A stretch of DNA of 64,000 bases from Flavobacteriaceae bacterium (GTDB lineage Bacteria > Bacteroidota > Bacteroidia > Flavobacteriales > Flavobacteriaceae): positions 1-64,000 of the forward strand of contig CANFHF010000007.1 in NCBI GenBank assembly GCA_947446635.1, read 5' to 3'. The notes under the pieces are model-generated. The model was not told the DNA's origin. It ran no database searches and worked only from the letters and a program-made list of their open reading frames with translations. The stretch's first letter is position 1. Each line of letters opens with the position of its first letter. A program made the position numbers and the translations under genes. Of the stretch, positions 53,630 through 63,124 are shown one piece after another.

Positions 53630-54673
53630 TTATACCGGAATTTGTTGACTCAAACAATGTAATGTTCCAAATCCCCAAATGATGTCAATGGCACTAATTC
53701 CGATTATTTCTCTATTAGGGAAACATTCAGCCAATATATTCAATGCAATTCTATCCTTGGCATCGTTGAATGTGGGAACCAAAACACATTTGTTTAAAAT
53801 CAAAAAATTAGCATAACTCGCTGGTAATCTCAATCCGTCAAAATCGATCCGTTTTGGCATGGGCAAAGTGACTATTTTTGGAGATTTTCCAGTTTCTAAT
53901 TTAGCATTTTGTAAACGTTTTAAATTGTCTTGTAATGGTTTGTAATTGCTGTCTTTTGGATCCGATTCAACAATTGTTAAAATGGTATTTTCATTTACAA
54001 ATCGGCATAAATCATCTATATGTCCATGCGTATCATCTCCTTCGATTCCGTCTCCAAGCCAAATTACATTGGTTATTCCTAAATATTCTTTAAAAACTGC
54101 TTCATAATTGGCCTTTGTAAAGTTAGGGTTTCGAACCTGAATATCGGGATGTAACAAACATTCTTCCGAGGTAATAAGCGTTCCTTTTCCGTTGGTTTCA
54201 ATCGCACCACCTTCCACAATTACGGGTTTGCCCTTGTATACTACTTGAGTTATTGGAATATTTAGAAATTTGCCCACTTTTGCAGGAACGTGTTTGTCTA
54301 AATGGATGTTTTTGTATTTTGCCCAACCATTAAAATTGAAATTCAAGGCCTCTCTTTTGGTTCCGTTTTGAACGATAATCGGACCCGAATCGCGCATCCA
54401 ACTTCTGTTTGTTTTATAAATAATAAACGAAATATTTGCCATATGAACTGTGGCTGTTTCAAGTATTTCTATAACTTTTGCCTTTAAATTTTCATCGGCA
54501 ACAATTAAAAACACTTGCTCGAATGTGGCTATTTTTTTTATAAATTCAACAAAAGCCCATTGAATCGCTTCAAATTTTCCTGGCCAATCTTTGCCATTAT
54601 GCGGAAAACAAAGCAGAATCCCTTGTTGTTTTTCCCATTCAGCGGGAAATCGTCTATTGTTTGTGGTAGTCAT
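53630..54673 (-). CDS. aguA: Agmatine deiminase
   Basis: It converts agmatine to N-carbamoylputrescine and ammonia, the first step of the plant-type route to putrescine. The 347-residue protein starts PAEWEKQQGILLCFPHNGKDW, continues RSWMRDSGPI, VEGGAIETNGKGTLITSEECLL and GIEGDDTHGHIDDLCRF with the catalytic His-Asp, and ends FGTLHCLSQQIPV with nucleophile Cys340. It lies 2 bases after aguB, so the two-step pathway is one operon. Confidence 0.95.
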   Translation of the reverse strand: MTTTNNRRFPAEWEKQQGILLCFPHNGKDWPGKFEAIQWAFVEFIKKIATFEQVFLIVADENLKAKVIEILETATVHMANISFIIYKTNRSWMRDSGPIIVQNGTKREALNFNFNGWAKYKNIHLDKHVPAKVGKFLNIPITQVVYKGKPVIVEGGAIETNGKGTLITSEECLLHPDIQVRNPNFTKANYEAVFKEYLGITNVIWLGDGIEGDDTHGHIDDLCRFVNENTILTIVESDPKDSNYKPLQDNLKRLQNAKLETGKSPKIVTLPMPKRIDFDGLRLPASYANFLILNKCVLVPTFNDAKDRIALNILAECFPNREIIGISAIDIIWGFGTLHCLSQQIPV

Positions 54674-54675
54674 AA

Positions 54676-55563
54676 TTAGTCGATGGCTCGTTTGGTAATA
54701 TCCCCAAAAGCATCAATTCTTCGGTCTCTAAAAAATGGCCAATTTTGGCGGACATTTTCTTGCAGATCCAAATCCACTTCGACCATAATAATTTCTTCTT
54801 TATCGTGTGAGGCTTGCGCCAAAATTTCGCCTTGTGGTCCTGCTATAAAAGAAGATCCCCAAAATTGAATTCCTGCAGTTCCCTCAATATAGTGTTCTAA
54901 ACCGACTCTATTTGCGGCAGCAACATAAACGCCATTTGCCACAGCGTGCCCTTTCATCACGTTCATCCAAGCGCCATGTTGGTTCTCTCCATATTCGTCT
55001 TTTTCTAAGGGATGCCAACCAATTGCCGTTGGGTAAAACAACACTTCTGCACCTTGTAAAGCAGTCAAACGAGCGGCTTCGGGGAACCATTGATCCCAAC
55101 AAATGAGCGTGCCAATTTTTCCTTTATGGGTAGAGAAAGTTTTGAAGCCTAAATCACCAGGGGTGAAATAGAATTTTTCATAAAAATGAGGGTCGTCTGG
55201 AATGTGCATTTTGCGATACAATCCTGCTTCCGTTCCATCGGTATCAATAATATAAGCACTATTATGGTATATTCCCGCCATTCTTTTTTCGAAGAAAGGA
55301 ACAATGATAACAACTCCTAATTCTTTTGCCAAAGCACTAAAAGCAATAAACGAAGTGCTATACAAAGGTTCAGCTAATTCAAAATTTGCAACATCTTCAC
55401 TTTGACAAAAATAATGACTACTGTATAATTCCGGTAAAGAAATTACCTCGGCACCATTATTGGCAGCATCACGAACCCAACTCAAACATTTTTTTAAGTT
55501 GTTTTCGGCAATATCATTCAAATTTAATTGAATAACCGCTATTTTATATTTCTTCTTTGGCAT
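54676..55563 (-). CDS. aguB: N-carbamoylputrescine amidase
   Basis: This nitrilase-family enzyme cleaves N-carbamoylputrescine to putrescine, CO2 and ammonia. The 295-residue protein has the Glu-Lys-Cys triad: Glu45 in SLPELYSSHYF, Lys118 in YRKMHIPDD and Cys155 in GTLICWDQWFPEAAR. NQHGAWMNVMKGHAVANGVYVAAANRVG is characteristic of this subfamily. It heads the aguB-aguA operon. A -7 box (TATTTTTG on minus, 55590-55583) lies 19 bases upstream. Confidence 0.95.
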   Translation of the reverse strand: MPKKKYKIAVIQLNLNDIAENNLKKCLSWVRDAANNGAEVISLPELYSSHYFCQSEDVANFELAEPLYSTSFIAFSALAKELGVVIIVPFFEKRMAGIYHNSAYIIDTDGTEAGLYRKMHIPDDPHFYEKFYFTPGDLGFKTFSTHKGKIGTLICWDQWFPEAARLTALQGAEVLFYPTAIGWHPLEKDEYGENQHGAWMNVMKGHAVANGVYVAAANRVGLEHYIEGTAGIQFWGSSFIAGPQGEILAQASHDKEEIIMVEVDLDLQENVRQNWPFFRDRRIDAFGDITKRAID

Positions 55564-55582
55564 AAGGCGAAAATTTAGATTG

Positions 55583-55590
55583 CAAAAATA
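55583..55590 (-). promoter_or_regulatory. -7 box for aguBA
   Basis: TATTTTTG on the minus strand, 19 bases before the start codon. The nearest upstream TTG is 29 bases away, too far for a consensus -33 element. Confidence 0.4.
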
Positions 55591-55651
55591 GTTATTTTTA
55601 TAAAGAGTAAGGGAAAAGTCAAATGGAAAGTTTAAATAGTAATTTTAAAGC

Positions 55652-55684
55652 AAAAAAAAGCACCAATCTTTCGATTGCTGCTTT
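55652..55684 (-). terminator. Rho-independent terminator of clpB
   Basis: On the minus strand AAAGCAGCAATC / GATTGGTGCTTT (one mismatch) with loop GAAA is followed by eight T residues. Confidence 0.85.
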
Positions 55685-55739
55685 CTATATCCTTTGCCAA
55701 AGTTTAAAATTTGGTAAGGATTTTTTTTGGAAGAATTAT

Positions 55740-58343
55740 TTAGCTTACTAATTCGCTCTGATTTCTGAATACCAACTTCCCATCAAAGGAATCCAATAAA
55801 ACAATACTATCGGTAGTAATTGTTCCCGCTAGAATTTCTCTTGACAATTGGTTTAATACCTCTCTTTGTATTACCCGTTTTACGGGTCTGGCACCAAATT
55901 GCGGATCATATCCTTTTGCAGATAAATAAGTAATGGCTTCTGGAGTGGCGTCCATTGTAATGCCTTGTTGCGCGAGCATTTTAGTCACGGATTTCAGTTG
56001 TAAACCTACGATTTGAGTTATATTGGCATTGGTCAAAGGTGTAAACATCACTATTTCGTCAATACGATTGATAAATTCTGGACGGACAGTTTGTTTCAAT
56101 AAACCCAAAACTTCTATTTTTGCAGCTTCTGTTGTGGCTTCGATACTTCCTTTGAGATTGTCGAATTTTTCCTGAATAATCTGGCTTCCCATATTCGAAG
56201 TCATAATGATAATCGTGTTTTTAAAATCGGCTAATCTTCCTTTATTGTCTGTCAATCTTCCTTCGTCCAAGACCTGCAACAAGATGTTAAAAGTATCCGG
56301 ATGCGCTTTTTCGATTTCGTCTAATAATATCACAGAATACGGTTTTCTGCGAACTGCTTCGGTCAATTGTCCACCTTCATCATAACCAATATACCCCGGA
56401 GGCGCTCCTACTAAACGACTAACACTATGGCGTTCTTGATATTCGCTCATGTCGATTCGAGTCATGGCATTTTCATCATCGAATAAATATTCAGCTAAAG
56501 CTTTGGCTAATTCGGTTTTTCCAACACCGGTTGTTCCAAGGAAAAGGAAGGTTCCAACTGGTTTTCGCATATCTTGTAATCCAGCGCGACTTCTACGAAC
56601 AGCATCGCTCACAGCTTCGATAGCTTCTTCCTGTCCTACGATGCGTTTGTGCAATTCGTCTTCGAGTTTCAAGAGTTTTTCTCTTTCTCCTTGAAGCATT
56701 TTCATCACGGGGATTCCAGTCCATTTTGCGACCACTTCTGCAATGTCCTCGCGGGTAACTTCTTCTTTTATCAAGGAAGTTCCCGATTGATTTTCCTGTA
56801 ATTGTTTTATATAAAAATCTAATCTTTCTTGGGCTTCTTTTATTTTTCCGTAACGAATTTCGGCTACCTTTCCATAATCACCTTCCCGTTCAGCCCGTTC
56901 GGCTTCGTATTTAAAATCCTCAATTTCTGTTTTTACGGCTTGTATAGTATCGACAACATCTTTTTCAGATTTCCATTTGGTAAAGACTTCATTTCGATCG
57001 TCTTTTAGGTTGGCCAATTCCATCCCTAGGACTTTGAGTTTGCTTTCGTCTTTTTCCCTTTTAATGGCTTCGATTTCAATTTCCAATTGCATTATTTTTC
57101 GATCCAAAACATCCAATTCTTGGGGTTTAGAATTGATTTCCATACGGATTTTAGAAGCGGCTTCGTCCATTAAATCAATCGCTTTATCTGGCAAAAATCG
57201 ATTGGTAATATACCGTTGAGATAATTCGACTGCAGCAATAATGGCATCATCTTTTATTTGAACTTTATGATGGGTTTCGTATTTTTCCTTGATGCCACGA
57301 AGGATTGAAATCGCACTTTCGGTATCGGGTTCCTCAATCATTATTTTTTGGAAACGTCTTTCGAGTGCTTTGTCTTTTTCAAAATATTTTTGATATTCAT
57401 CCAAAGTGGTTGCACCAATGGCACGCAATTCGCCACGAGCCAATGCCGGTTTCAGGATATTAGCTGCATCCATGGCACCTTCGCCACCTCCGGCACCAAC
57501 AAGGGTGTGGATTTCATCAATGAATAAAACAATATCTCCCTCGGCAGCCGTAACTTCTTTCACGACTGATTTTAGTCGTTCCTCGAATTCGCCTTTGTAT
57601 TTGGCTCCAGCAATTAATGCGCCCATATCCAATGAAAAAACGATTTTATCTTTTAGATTTTCGGGAACGTCCCCATCTACAATTCGATGCGCCAATCCCT
57701 CGGCAATGGCGGTTTTACCAACACCAGGTTCACCCACTAACATTGGATTGTTTTTGGTTCTACGGGTCAGAATTTGCAAAACTCTACGGATTTCTTCGTC
57801 TCGACCAATTACTGGATCAAGTTTTCCATCTTTGGCTAGTTCATTTAGATTTCGAGCATACTTGTTTAATGCGTTATAGGTATCTTCTGCTGACGCGGAG
57901 GTTACGTTACTCCCTTTTCTAAGTTCATCAATAGCGGCTTTCAATCCGTTGTAGGTTACGCCTTGGTCTTTTAATATTTGAGCCACTTTGCTTTTGGAGC
58001 CAAAAATCGCCAGAATCAAATGCTCTATTGAAACGAACTCATCGTTCATTTTTTTGGCAATGATTTCGGCTTCGTTGAGTGTTGTGTTTGCGGTTATGGA
58101 AAGCATAATCTCGCCACCAGTAACTTTTGGAAAACTCAGGATGGTACTGTCTAAAATTTGTTCGAACAACGGAACATTTACATTTAGTTTTTTTAAAATA
58201 AACGGAGCCACATTTTCATCAACTTCAAAAATAGCCTTTAAAACGTGTTCGTTTTCTATTTGTTGTTGTCCAAAACGCTGCGCTAGTTGTTGCGAAAGCT
58301 GAATTGCTTCCTGCGATTTGATAGTAAATTTATTGATATTCAT
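55740..58343 (-). CDS. clpB: ATP-dependent disaggregase ClpB
   Basis: ClpB is a hexameric chaperone that resolves heat-aggregated proteins with DnaK. The 867-residue protein has an N-domain (1-145), AAA1 with Walker A GEPGVGKTAIAEGLA and VLFIDEIHTLVGAGG, a coiled-coil middle domain (about 400-520, rich in Lys/Glu), and AAA2 with GTTGVGKTELAKAL and VILLDEIEKAHPD. The middle domain separates it from ClpA/ClpC. Monocistronic, with its own terminator; no clear heat-shock operator is seen upstream. Confidence 0.97.
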   Translation of the reverse strand: MNINKFTIKSQEAIQLSQQLAQRFGQQQIENEHVLKAIFEVDENVAPFILKKLNVNVPLFEQILDSTILSFPKVTGGEIMLSITANTTLNEAEIIAKKMNDEFVSIEHLILAIFGSKSKVAQILKDQGVTYNGLKAAIDELRKGSNVTSASAEDTYNALNKYARNLNELAKDGKLDPVIGRDEEIRRVLQILTRRTKNNPMLVGEPGVGKTAIAEGLAHRIVDGDVPENLKDKIVFSLDMGALIAGAKYKGEFEERLKSVVKEVTAAEGDIVLFIDEIHTLVGAGGGEGAMDAANILKPALARGELRAIGATTLDEYQKYFEKDKALERRFQKIMIEEPDTESAISILRGIKEKYETHHKVQIKDDAIIAAVELSQRYITNRFLPDKAIDLMDEAASKIRMEINSKPQELDVLDRKIMQLEIEIEAIKREKDESKLKVLGMELANLKDDRNEVFTKWKSEKDVVDTIQAVKTEIEDFKYEAERAEREGDYGKVAEIRYGKIKEAQERLDFYIKQLQENQSGTSLIKEEVTREDIAEVVAKWTGIPVMKMLQGEREKLLKLEDELHKRIVGQEEAIEAVSDAVRRSRAGLQDMRKPVGTFLFLGTTGVGKTELAKALAEYLFDDENAMTRIDMSEYQERHSVSRLVGAPPGYIGYDEGGQLTEAVRRKPYSVILLDEIEKAHPDTFNILLQVLDEGRLTDNKGRLADFKNTIIIMTSNMGSQIIQEKFDNLKGSIEATTEAAKIEVLGLLKQTVRPEFINRIDEIVMFTPLTNANITQIVGLQLKSVTKMLAQQGITMDATPEAITYLSAKGYDPQFGARPVKRVIQREVLNQLSREILAGTITTDSIVLLDSFDGKLVFRNQSELVS

Positions 58344-58489
58344 TTTACTTTTAGTTAAAGTTTAATGTTTCAAGTTAAAAAGCACCTAACTTTGGAAAAA
58401 AATCAAATCTTATTCCATTGTTAAAGTTACGACAAAATGACTGATAATCTACCGTTTAAGAATTATATATTAATTAAAATTAACACCTA

Positions 58490-58879
58490 ATGAGTTTATT
58501 TTCAAGTATTTTCGGGAGTTCTGAAAATCAAATCACATCAAACAATAATGTCAATTGGATTCCCCTGATTTTTATGGGACAGTTGGATGAAATTCTTTCG
58601 ATTTCTAATGAAAAACCAGTAGTGATTTTCAAACATAGTACTCGTTGCAGCATAAGTCGTATGGCATTAAAACAATTTGAGAATGAGTTTGATTTAGAAG
58701 ATAAAGTCCACGCTTATTTTCTGGATTTATTGGAATATCGTGACATTTCAAATGAAATTGCCAGTCGTTTCAAAGTTTATCATCAATCACCACAATTGCT
58801 GTTAATCAAGGAAGGAAAATCCGTGTATGATGTTTCACATAGCGATATTGATGCTGCGGAGTTGAAAGGGAAGTTGTGA
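58490..58879 (+). CDS. ytxJ: Bacillithiol system redox-active protein YtxJ
   Basis: This 129-residue thioredoxin-fold protein is proposed to act in bacillithiol-linked redox control (monothiol bacilliredoxin). PVVIFKHSTRCSISRMAL contains the single Cys53 at the position of the thioredoxin active site, followed by HAYFLDLLEYRDISNEIA, HQSPQLLLIKEGKSVYDVSHSDI. It is transcribed divergently from clpB and ends with a strong terminator. It implies that the cell makes bacillithiol, but no biosynthesis genes are in the window. Confidence 0.88.
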   Translation: MSLFSSIFGSSENQITSNNNVNWIPLIFMGQLDEILSISNEKPVVIFKHSTRCSISRMALKQFENEFDLEDKVHAYFLDLLEYRDISNEIASRFKVYHQSPQLLLIKEGKSVYDVSHSDIDAAELKGKL

Positions 58880-58933
58880 AATATTTTTGCCTCAGATTTA
58901 TAAAAAGCCATAAATTCTCTAATTAAAATAAGT

Positions 58934-58992
58934 AACCGCAAATTCGCAAATTAATGATTCAAATCAAATTTGCGAATTTGCGGTTTATTTTT
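58934..58992 (+). terminator. Terminator after ytxJ, with an 18-19 bp stem
   Basis: AACCGCAAATTCGCAAATT (58934-58952) pairs perfectly with its complement at 58967-58985 around a 14-base loop, followed by TATTTTTGG. It may also stop minus-strand argH transcripts. Confidence 0.82.
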
Positions 58993-59004
58993 GGTTTTAA
59001 AACC

Positions 59005-60285
59005 TTAAAAAGCCAATTTCATTTTCTCTTTTATTTCCTCCAAACAAAGGTTGTTGATACTTCCTTCGTGAGTATGTTTGGTTTCTTTTGGGGATTGATA
59101 CGTTCCGCTTTCCAATTGTTCGGCAACCGCTTTGTAAGCGTCCCTAAATGGCATTCCAGCTACCACCATTTCGTTTAAAGTATCTACGGTAAACAAATAA
59201 TCATATTTTTTATCTGCTAAGATATTGTCTTTTACTTTGATGTCCTTGATAGAGAAAATCGCAATATCCAAACACGCTTTCAGGTTTTGAATGGCTGGAA
59301 ACAATCCTTCTTTCAACAATTGTAAATCCCTGTGATAGCCACTTGGTAAGTTGTTGGTGATTAGCGTGATTTCATAAGGCAAGGCTTGAATTTTGTTGCA
59401 TTTCCCACGAATTAATTCAAAAACATCGGGGTTTTTTTTGTGTGGCATAATGCTGGAACCGGTCGTCAGATGAGCAGGTAAAGTGATGAAATCAAAATTT
59501 TGACTCATATATAAACAAACGTCCATCGAAAATTTAGCCAAAGTGGCTGCCACACTACTCATGGCAAAAGCCACCGTTTTTTCTGATTTTCCACGACTCA
59601 TTTGAGCAGCAACCGAATTGAATTTTAAGGTTTCAAAACCTAATTTTTTGGTTGTCAAATTTCTGTTGATAGGAAAGGAGCTTCCATAACCTGCCGCGGA
59701 ACCCAAGGGATTTTGATCCACTATTTTCAAAGCAGCATTCAACATGGTAATATCGTCAATCAAGGTTTCTGCATAAGCGGAAAACCACATTCCGAAAGAA
59801 GAAGGCATGGCGATTTGCAAATGCGTATAACCGGGCAACAAAACGTTTTGGTATTTTTCGGCCGATTCCATCAACAAATCAAACAAGGTTTTTACTTGTA
59901 ATTTGAATTCGGTTACAACATCTTTGAGATACAAATTAACGTCAACTAAAACTTGATCGTTACGAGAACGTGCGGTGTGGATTTTCTTTCCGGCATCGCC
60001 TAATTTTACCGTCAATAAATACTCAATTTTGGAATGTACGTCTTCGAAACTGTCTTCGATTTCGAATTCACCTTTTTCAATATCAATAATAATATCTTCC
60101 AAAGCCAAAACCAAAGAATCCGTTTCTTCTTCTGTCAAAAGACCAATTTCTCCCAACATTTTGGCGTGAGCGATAGAACCTAACGCATCGTATTTGGCTA
60201 GAACCAAATCCATTTCTCTGTCGTTTCCAACGGTGAAATGTTCTATTTGTTTATCTGTTGGTATTCCTTTTTCCCAAAGTTTCAT
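59005..60285 (-). CDS. argH: Argininosuccinate lyase
   Basis: It releases arginine and fumarate from argininosuccinate, the last step of arginine synthesis. The 426-residue protein starts MKLWEKGIPTDKQIEHFTVGNDREMDL and has HTARSRNDQV (about 101-110), LPGYTHLQIAMPSSFG, and the fumarase/lyase signature GSSIMPHKKNPD with the mobile loop. It is somewhat shorter than the E. coli enzyme, as is usual in Bacteroidota. Last gene of the proline/arginine operon, 10 bases after argE. Confidence 0.95.
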   Translation of the reverse strand: MKLWEKGIPTDKQIEHFTVGNDREMDLVLAKYDALGSIAHAKMLGEIGLLTEEETDSLVLALEDIIIDIEKGEFEIEDSFEDVHSKIEYLLTVKLGDAGKKIHTARSRNDQVLVDVNLYLKDVVTEFKLQVKTLFDLLMESAEKYQNVLLPGYTHLQIAMPSSFGMWFSAYAETLIDDITMLNAALKIVDQNPLGSAAGYGSSFPINRNLTTKKLGFETLKFNSVAAQMSRGKSEKTVAFAMSSVAATLAKFSMDVCLYMSQNFDFITLPAHLTTGSSIMPHKKNPDVFELIRGKCNKIQALPYEITLITNNLPSGYHRDLQLLKEGLFPAIQNLKACLDIAIFSIKDIKVKDNILADKKYDYLFTVDTLNEMVVAGMPFRDAYKAVAEQLESGTYQSPKETKHTHEGSINNLCLEEIKEKMKLAF

Positions 60286-60295
60286 AGGTGTATTT

Positions 60296-61366
60296 TTATG
60301 GTTTGAAAAAATCAGTCAATATTTTGATGTATAAATCAATTCCTTCTTCGATTTCGTTGATGTATATAAATTCGTCAGCCGAGTGAGAACGTAAGCTTTC
60401 ACCAGGTCCTAATTTCAGAGATTGGCAACTAATTACTGATTGATCTGAAAGGGTAGGAGAGCCATAAGTAGTTCTTCCTAAGGCAATACCTGCTTTTACC
60501 AATCCGTGTGAAACGGGAATGGATGAGGCATTTAAATGCATCGAACGTGGTGTTACTTCGGCGGCCACATTTGCTTTTACGGTAGCTAAAATTTCTTTGT
60601 TATTATAACAATCATTCACTCGAATATCGACAACCAAATGGCATTCTGCAGGAACTACATTGTGTTGTTTTCCTGCGGTTACTTGGGTTACAGTCATTTT
60701 AACAGGACCTAAAACCTCTGATATTTTTTCGAATGGATAGGTTTTAAACCATTCAATTACAGGTATCGCATTGTAAACAGGATTGTCTGGATTATTGTGC
60801 GCAGCGTGACTGGCTGTGCCTTTTACGACAATATCCAATACTAATAATCCTTTTTCGGCCACGGCGAGTTGCATTAATGTAGGTTCGCCAATAATGGCAC
60901 AATCCAATTCCGGCAAATGTTTTAACACACTATTTAATCCTAGTTTTCCACTACTTTCTTCTTCTGCCGATGCCACAATTACAATATTGTAAGGCAGATT
61001 TTCATTGGCATAAAAATGAGTGAAAGTCGCAATGAGTGAAACCAAACATCCTCCAGCATCATTGCTTCCCAGGCCATATAATTTTCCATCTTCTACAATC
61101 GCCTCAAATGGATCTTTCGTATACCCTTGATTGGGTTTTACGGTATCGTGATGCGAATTGAGTAAAAGTGTGGGTTTTGACTTATCAAAATATTTATTGT
61201 AAGCCCAAATATTGTTATTTTCTCTTTCGAAAGGGACATTATTTTGAACAAACCAGTTTTCGATTAAAAGTGCTGTCTGATCTTCTTCGCTTGAAAAGGA
61301 AGGAGTTTCAATCAGGGACTTTAATAGTGCAATGGCTTCTTCTATAAGGGTTTTTATGTTTTTCAT
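60296..61366 (-). CDS. argE: N-acetylornithine deacetylase-type M20 metallohydrolase
   Basis: This deacylates the arginine intermediate (N-acyl-citrulline or N-acyl-ornithine). The 356-residue M20 peptidase has LLNSHHDTVKP (His-x-Asp metal ligand), LYGLGSNDAGGCLVSLIA, ASAEEESSG with catalytic Glu, and a dimerization lid (about 170-270). Because the operon has an N-acylornithine carbamoyltransferase, the likely substrate is N-acylcitrulline rather than N-acylornithine. It overlaps argB by 4 bases. Confidence 0.88.
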   Translation of the reverse strand: MKNIKTLIEEAIALLKSLIETPSFSSEEDQTALLIENWFVQNNVPFERENNNIWAYNKYFDKSKPTLLLNSHHDTVKPNQGYTKDPFEAIVEDGKLYGLGSNDAGGCLVSLIATFTHFYANENLPYNIVIVASAEEESSGKLGLNSVLKHLPELDCAIIGEPTLMQLAVAEKGLLVLDIVVKGTASHAAHNNPDNPVYNAIPVIEWFKTYPFEKISEVLGPVKMTVTQVTAGKQHNVVPAECHLVVDIRVNDCYNNKEILATVKANVAAEVTPRSMHLNASSIPVSHGLVKAGIALGRTTYGSPTLSDQSVISCQSLKLGPGESLRSHSADEFIYINEIEEGIDLYIKILTDFFKP

Positions 61367-62148
61367 AAAGTAATCGTGCTATGTAATGTCGTTTTGTCTT
61401 TCAACATTCGGTGGTGACCAATATTTATTTTTTGAACACCTTTTGACAAACTATTAAAACAATTGTCCAATTTTGGAATCATTCCAGAATGAATGGCGCC
61501 TTCGGCTTTTAATTTGGAATATAATTCTGGATTAATATTCTCAATTACTGACGCATCATCTTCGGAATCGTATAAAACGCCTGGTTTTTCGAAGCAATAA
61601 TTCAAGGTTACTTCATAAACTTCCGATGCTGCAATTGCCAATTCACTAGCGATAGTATCTGCGTTGGTGTTTAGCAATTGTCCTTTTTTATCATGTGTAA
61701 TCGCACAAAAAACAGGAACAATTCCATTAGAAATTAAAGTGTTTAATAATGCAGTATTTACTTTTTGCACATCTCCCACAAAGCCATAATCAATTGTTGG
61801 ATGGTTTCTTTTGGTGGATTGAATCAAATTCCCGTCAGCACCCGAAAAACCCATTGCATTGGTGTTATTTGCCTGCAATTGAGCCACAATATTTTTGTTA
61901 ATTTCACCAGCATAAATCATCACAACTACATCTAGCATCCGTTGGTCTGTAATTCTTCGTCCGTCAATCATTTGAGGAGTTAAGCCAATACTTTGTGCCA
62001 TTTTTGTTGCTGATTTTCCGCCACCGTGAACAAGAATTTTGCTTCCTTCGATATTCGAAAAATCAGAAAGAAACTGTGATAATTCCGTTGGGTTATCGAT
62101 AATGTTTCCACCAATTTTTATGATGGATAATGGGTTTTTATTTGCCAT
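61363..62148 (-). CDS. argB: N-acetylglutamate kinase
   Basis: It phosphorylates N-acyl-glutamate in arginine synthesis. The 261-residue amino-acid-kinase fold has IIKIGGNIIDNPTEL with the catalytic Lys, LVHGGGKSATKMAQSIG, GRRITDQRMLDVVVM, and LNTNADTIASELAIAA. Length fits the short, probably arginine-insensitive type without the N-terminal helix. It overlaps argF' by 11 bases and argE by 4, so translation is coupled. Confidence 0.94.
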   Translation of the reverse strand: MANKNPLSIIKIGGNIIDNPTELSQFLSDFSNIEGSKILVHGGGKSATKMAQSIGLTPQMIDGRRITDQRMLDVVVMIYAGEINKNIVAQLQANNTNAMGFSGADGNLIQSTKRNHPTIDYGFVGDVQKVNTALLNTLISNGIVPVFCAITHDKKGQLLNTNADTIASELAIAASEVYEVTLNYCFEKPGVLYDSEDDASVIENINPELYSKLKAEGAIHSGMIPKLDNCFNSLSKGVQKINIGHHRMLKDKTTLHSTITL

Positions 62149-63085
62149 TTTCCAATATTTTTTGCAATACTAATTGAGCGGAATAAGTTCTGTTATTCGC
62201 TTGTTCAATAACAATAGAATTTTCGCTATCAATTACTTCGTCGGTTACAATCATATTTCTACGCACCGGCAAACAGTGCATAAATTTAGCATTGTTAGTC
62301 AGTTTCATTTTATCGGCAGAAACGGTCCAATTTGGATCTGAATTTGTAATCTGACCGTAATCATTATAATTACTCCAGTTTTTGGCATAGATAAAATCGG
62401 CATTTTCGAAAGCTTTATTTTGATCGTATTCGATTTTTGAATCTTTAGTAATTTCAGGATTCAGCTCGTAACCTTCTGGATGCGTAATCACAAAGTCCAT
62501 ATCTTGTTTTTGCATCATTTCCACAAATGAATTGGGAACTGCTTGTGGCAACGCTCTCGGATGAGGAGCCCAAGTCAATACGACTTTTGGTCTGTGTTTG
62601 GTTTTGTGTTCTTCCATCGTAATGGCATCGGCAAGGGATTGTAAGGGATGACCAGTACAACCTTCCATATTTACAATCGGTACGGTGGCATATTTTAGGA
62701 AACCTGACAATACTATTTCGGCATTGTCTTTTTCTTTATCAGCTAATCCTGCAAAAGCTCTAATTGCTATAATATCACAATATTGTGAAATTACCGCTGC
62801 TGCCTCTTTGATGTGTTCGGAGGCTCCTTTGTTCATGATTGCTCCATCTTCAAATTCGAGTGTCCAACCCTCATTGGTGAAATTCATGACCATTACGTTC
62901 ATTCCTAAATTTAATGCCGCCTTTTGTGTACTCAAACGAGTTCTCAAACTAGGGTTAAAAAACAACATCCCGAGGGTTTTGTTTTTTCCTAGTTTTTTAT
63001 TTTTTAGTGGTTTTTTTTTGATTTGTATAGCTTCTTTTACCCATTTTTGTAGAGAGTCTATGTTTTGTATTGAGATATAGTTCAT
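62138..63085 (-). CDS. argF': N-acylornithine carbamoyltransferase (acetyl- or succinylornithine type)
   Basis: It carbamoylates an N-acylated ornithine, the route found in Bacteroidota and Xanthomonas instead of normal ArgF. ATG 63085 (MNYISIQNIDSL) is preferred over the ATG 15 bases upstream because it matches family starts. The 315-residue protein has FFNPSLRTRLSTQKAALNLG (carbamoyl phosphate site SxRTR), WTLEFEDGAIMNKGASEHIKEAA, MEGCTGHPLQSLADA and HCLPVRRNMIVTDEV. Whether it prefers acetyl- or succinylornithine depends on a residue I cannot place with certainty. Confidence 0.92.
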   Translation of the reverse strand: MNYISIQNIDSLQKWVKEAIQIKKKPLKNKKLGKNKTLGMLFFNPSLRTRLSTQKAALNLGMNVMVMNFTNEGWTLEFEDGAIMNKGASEHIKEAAAVISQYCDIIAIRAFAGLADKEKDNAEIVLSGFLKYATVPIVNMEGCTGHPLQSLADAITMEEHKTKHRPKVVLTWAPHPRALPQAVPNSFVEMMQKQDMDFVITHPEGYELNPEITKDSKIEYDQNKAFENADFIYAKNWSNYNDYGQITNSDPNWTVSADKMKLTNNAKFMHCLPVRRNMIVTDEVIDSENSIVIEQANNRTYSAQLVLQKILENGK

Positions 63086-63124
63086 CTTTTGTTTAATCAT
63101 TTATTTGTTTAATCAATCAACATT

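Noticed and set aside
57406..57879. Long open frame opposite clpB, possible overlapping gene
   Set aside because: It is a shadow of the conserved clpB coding sequence, without promoter or recognisable protein features; the same holds for other opposite-strand frames in core genes.
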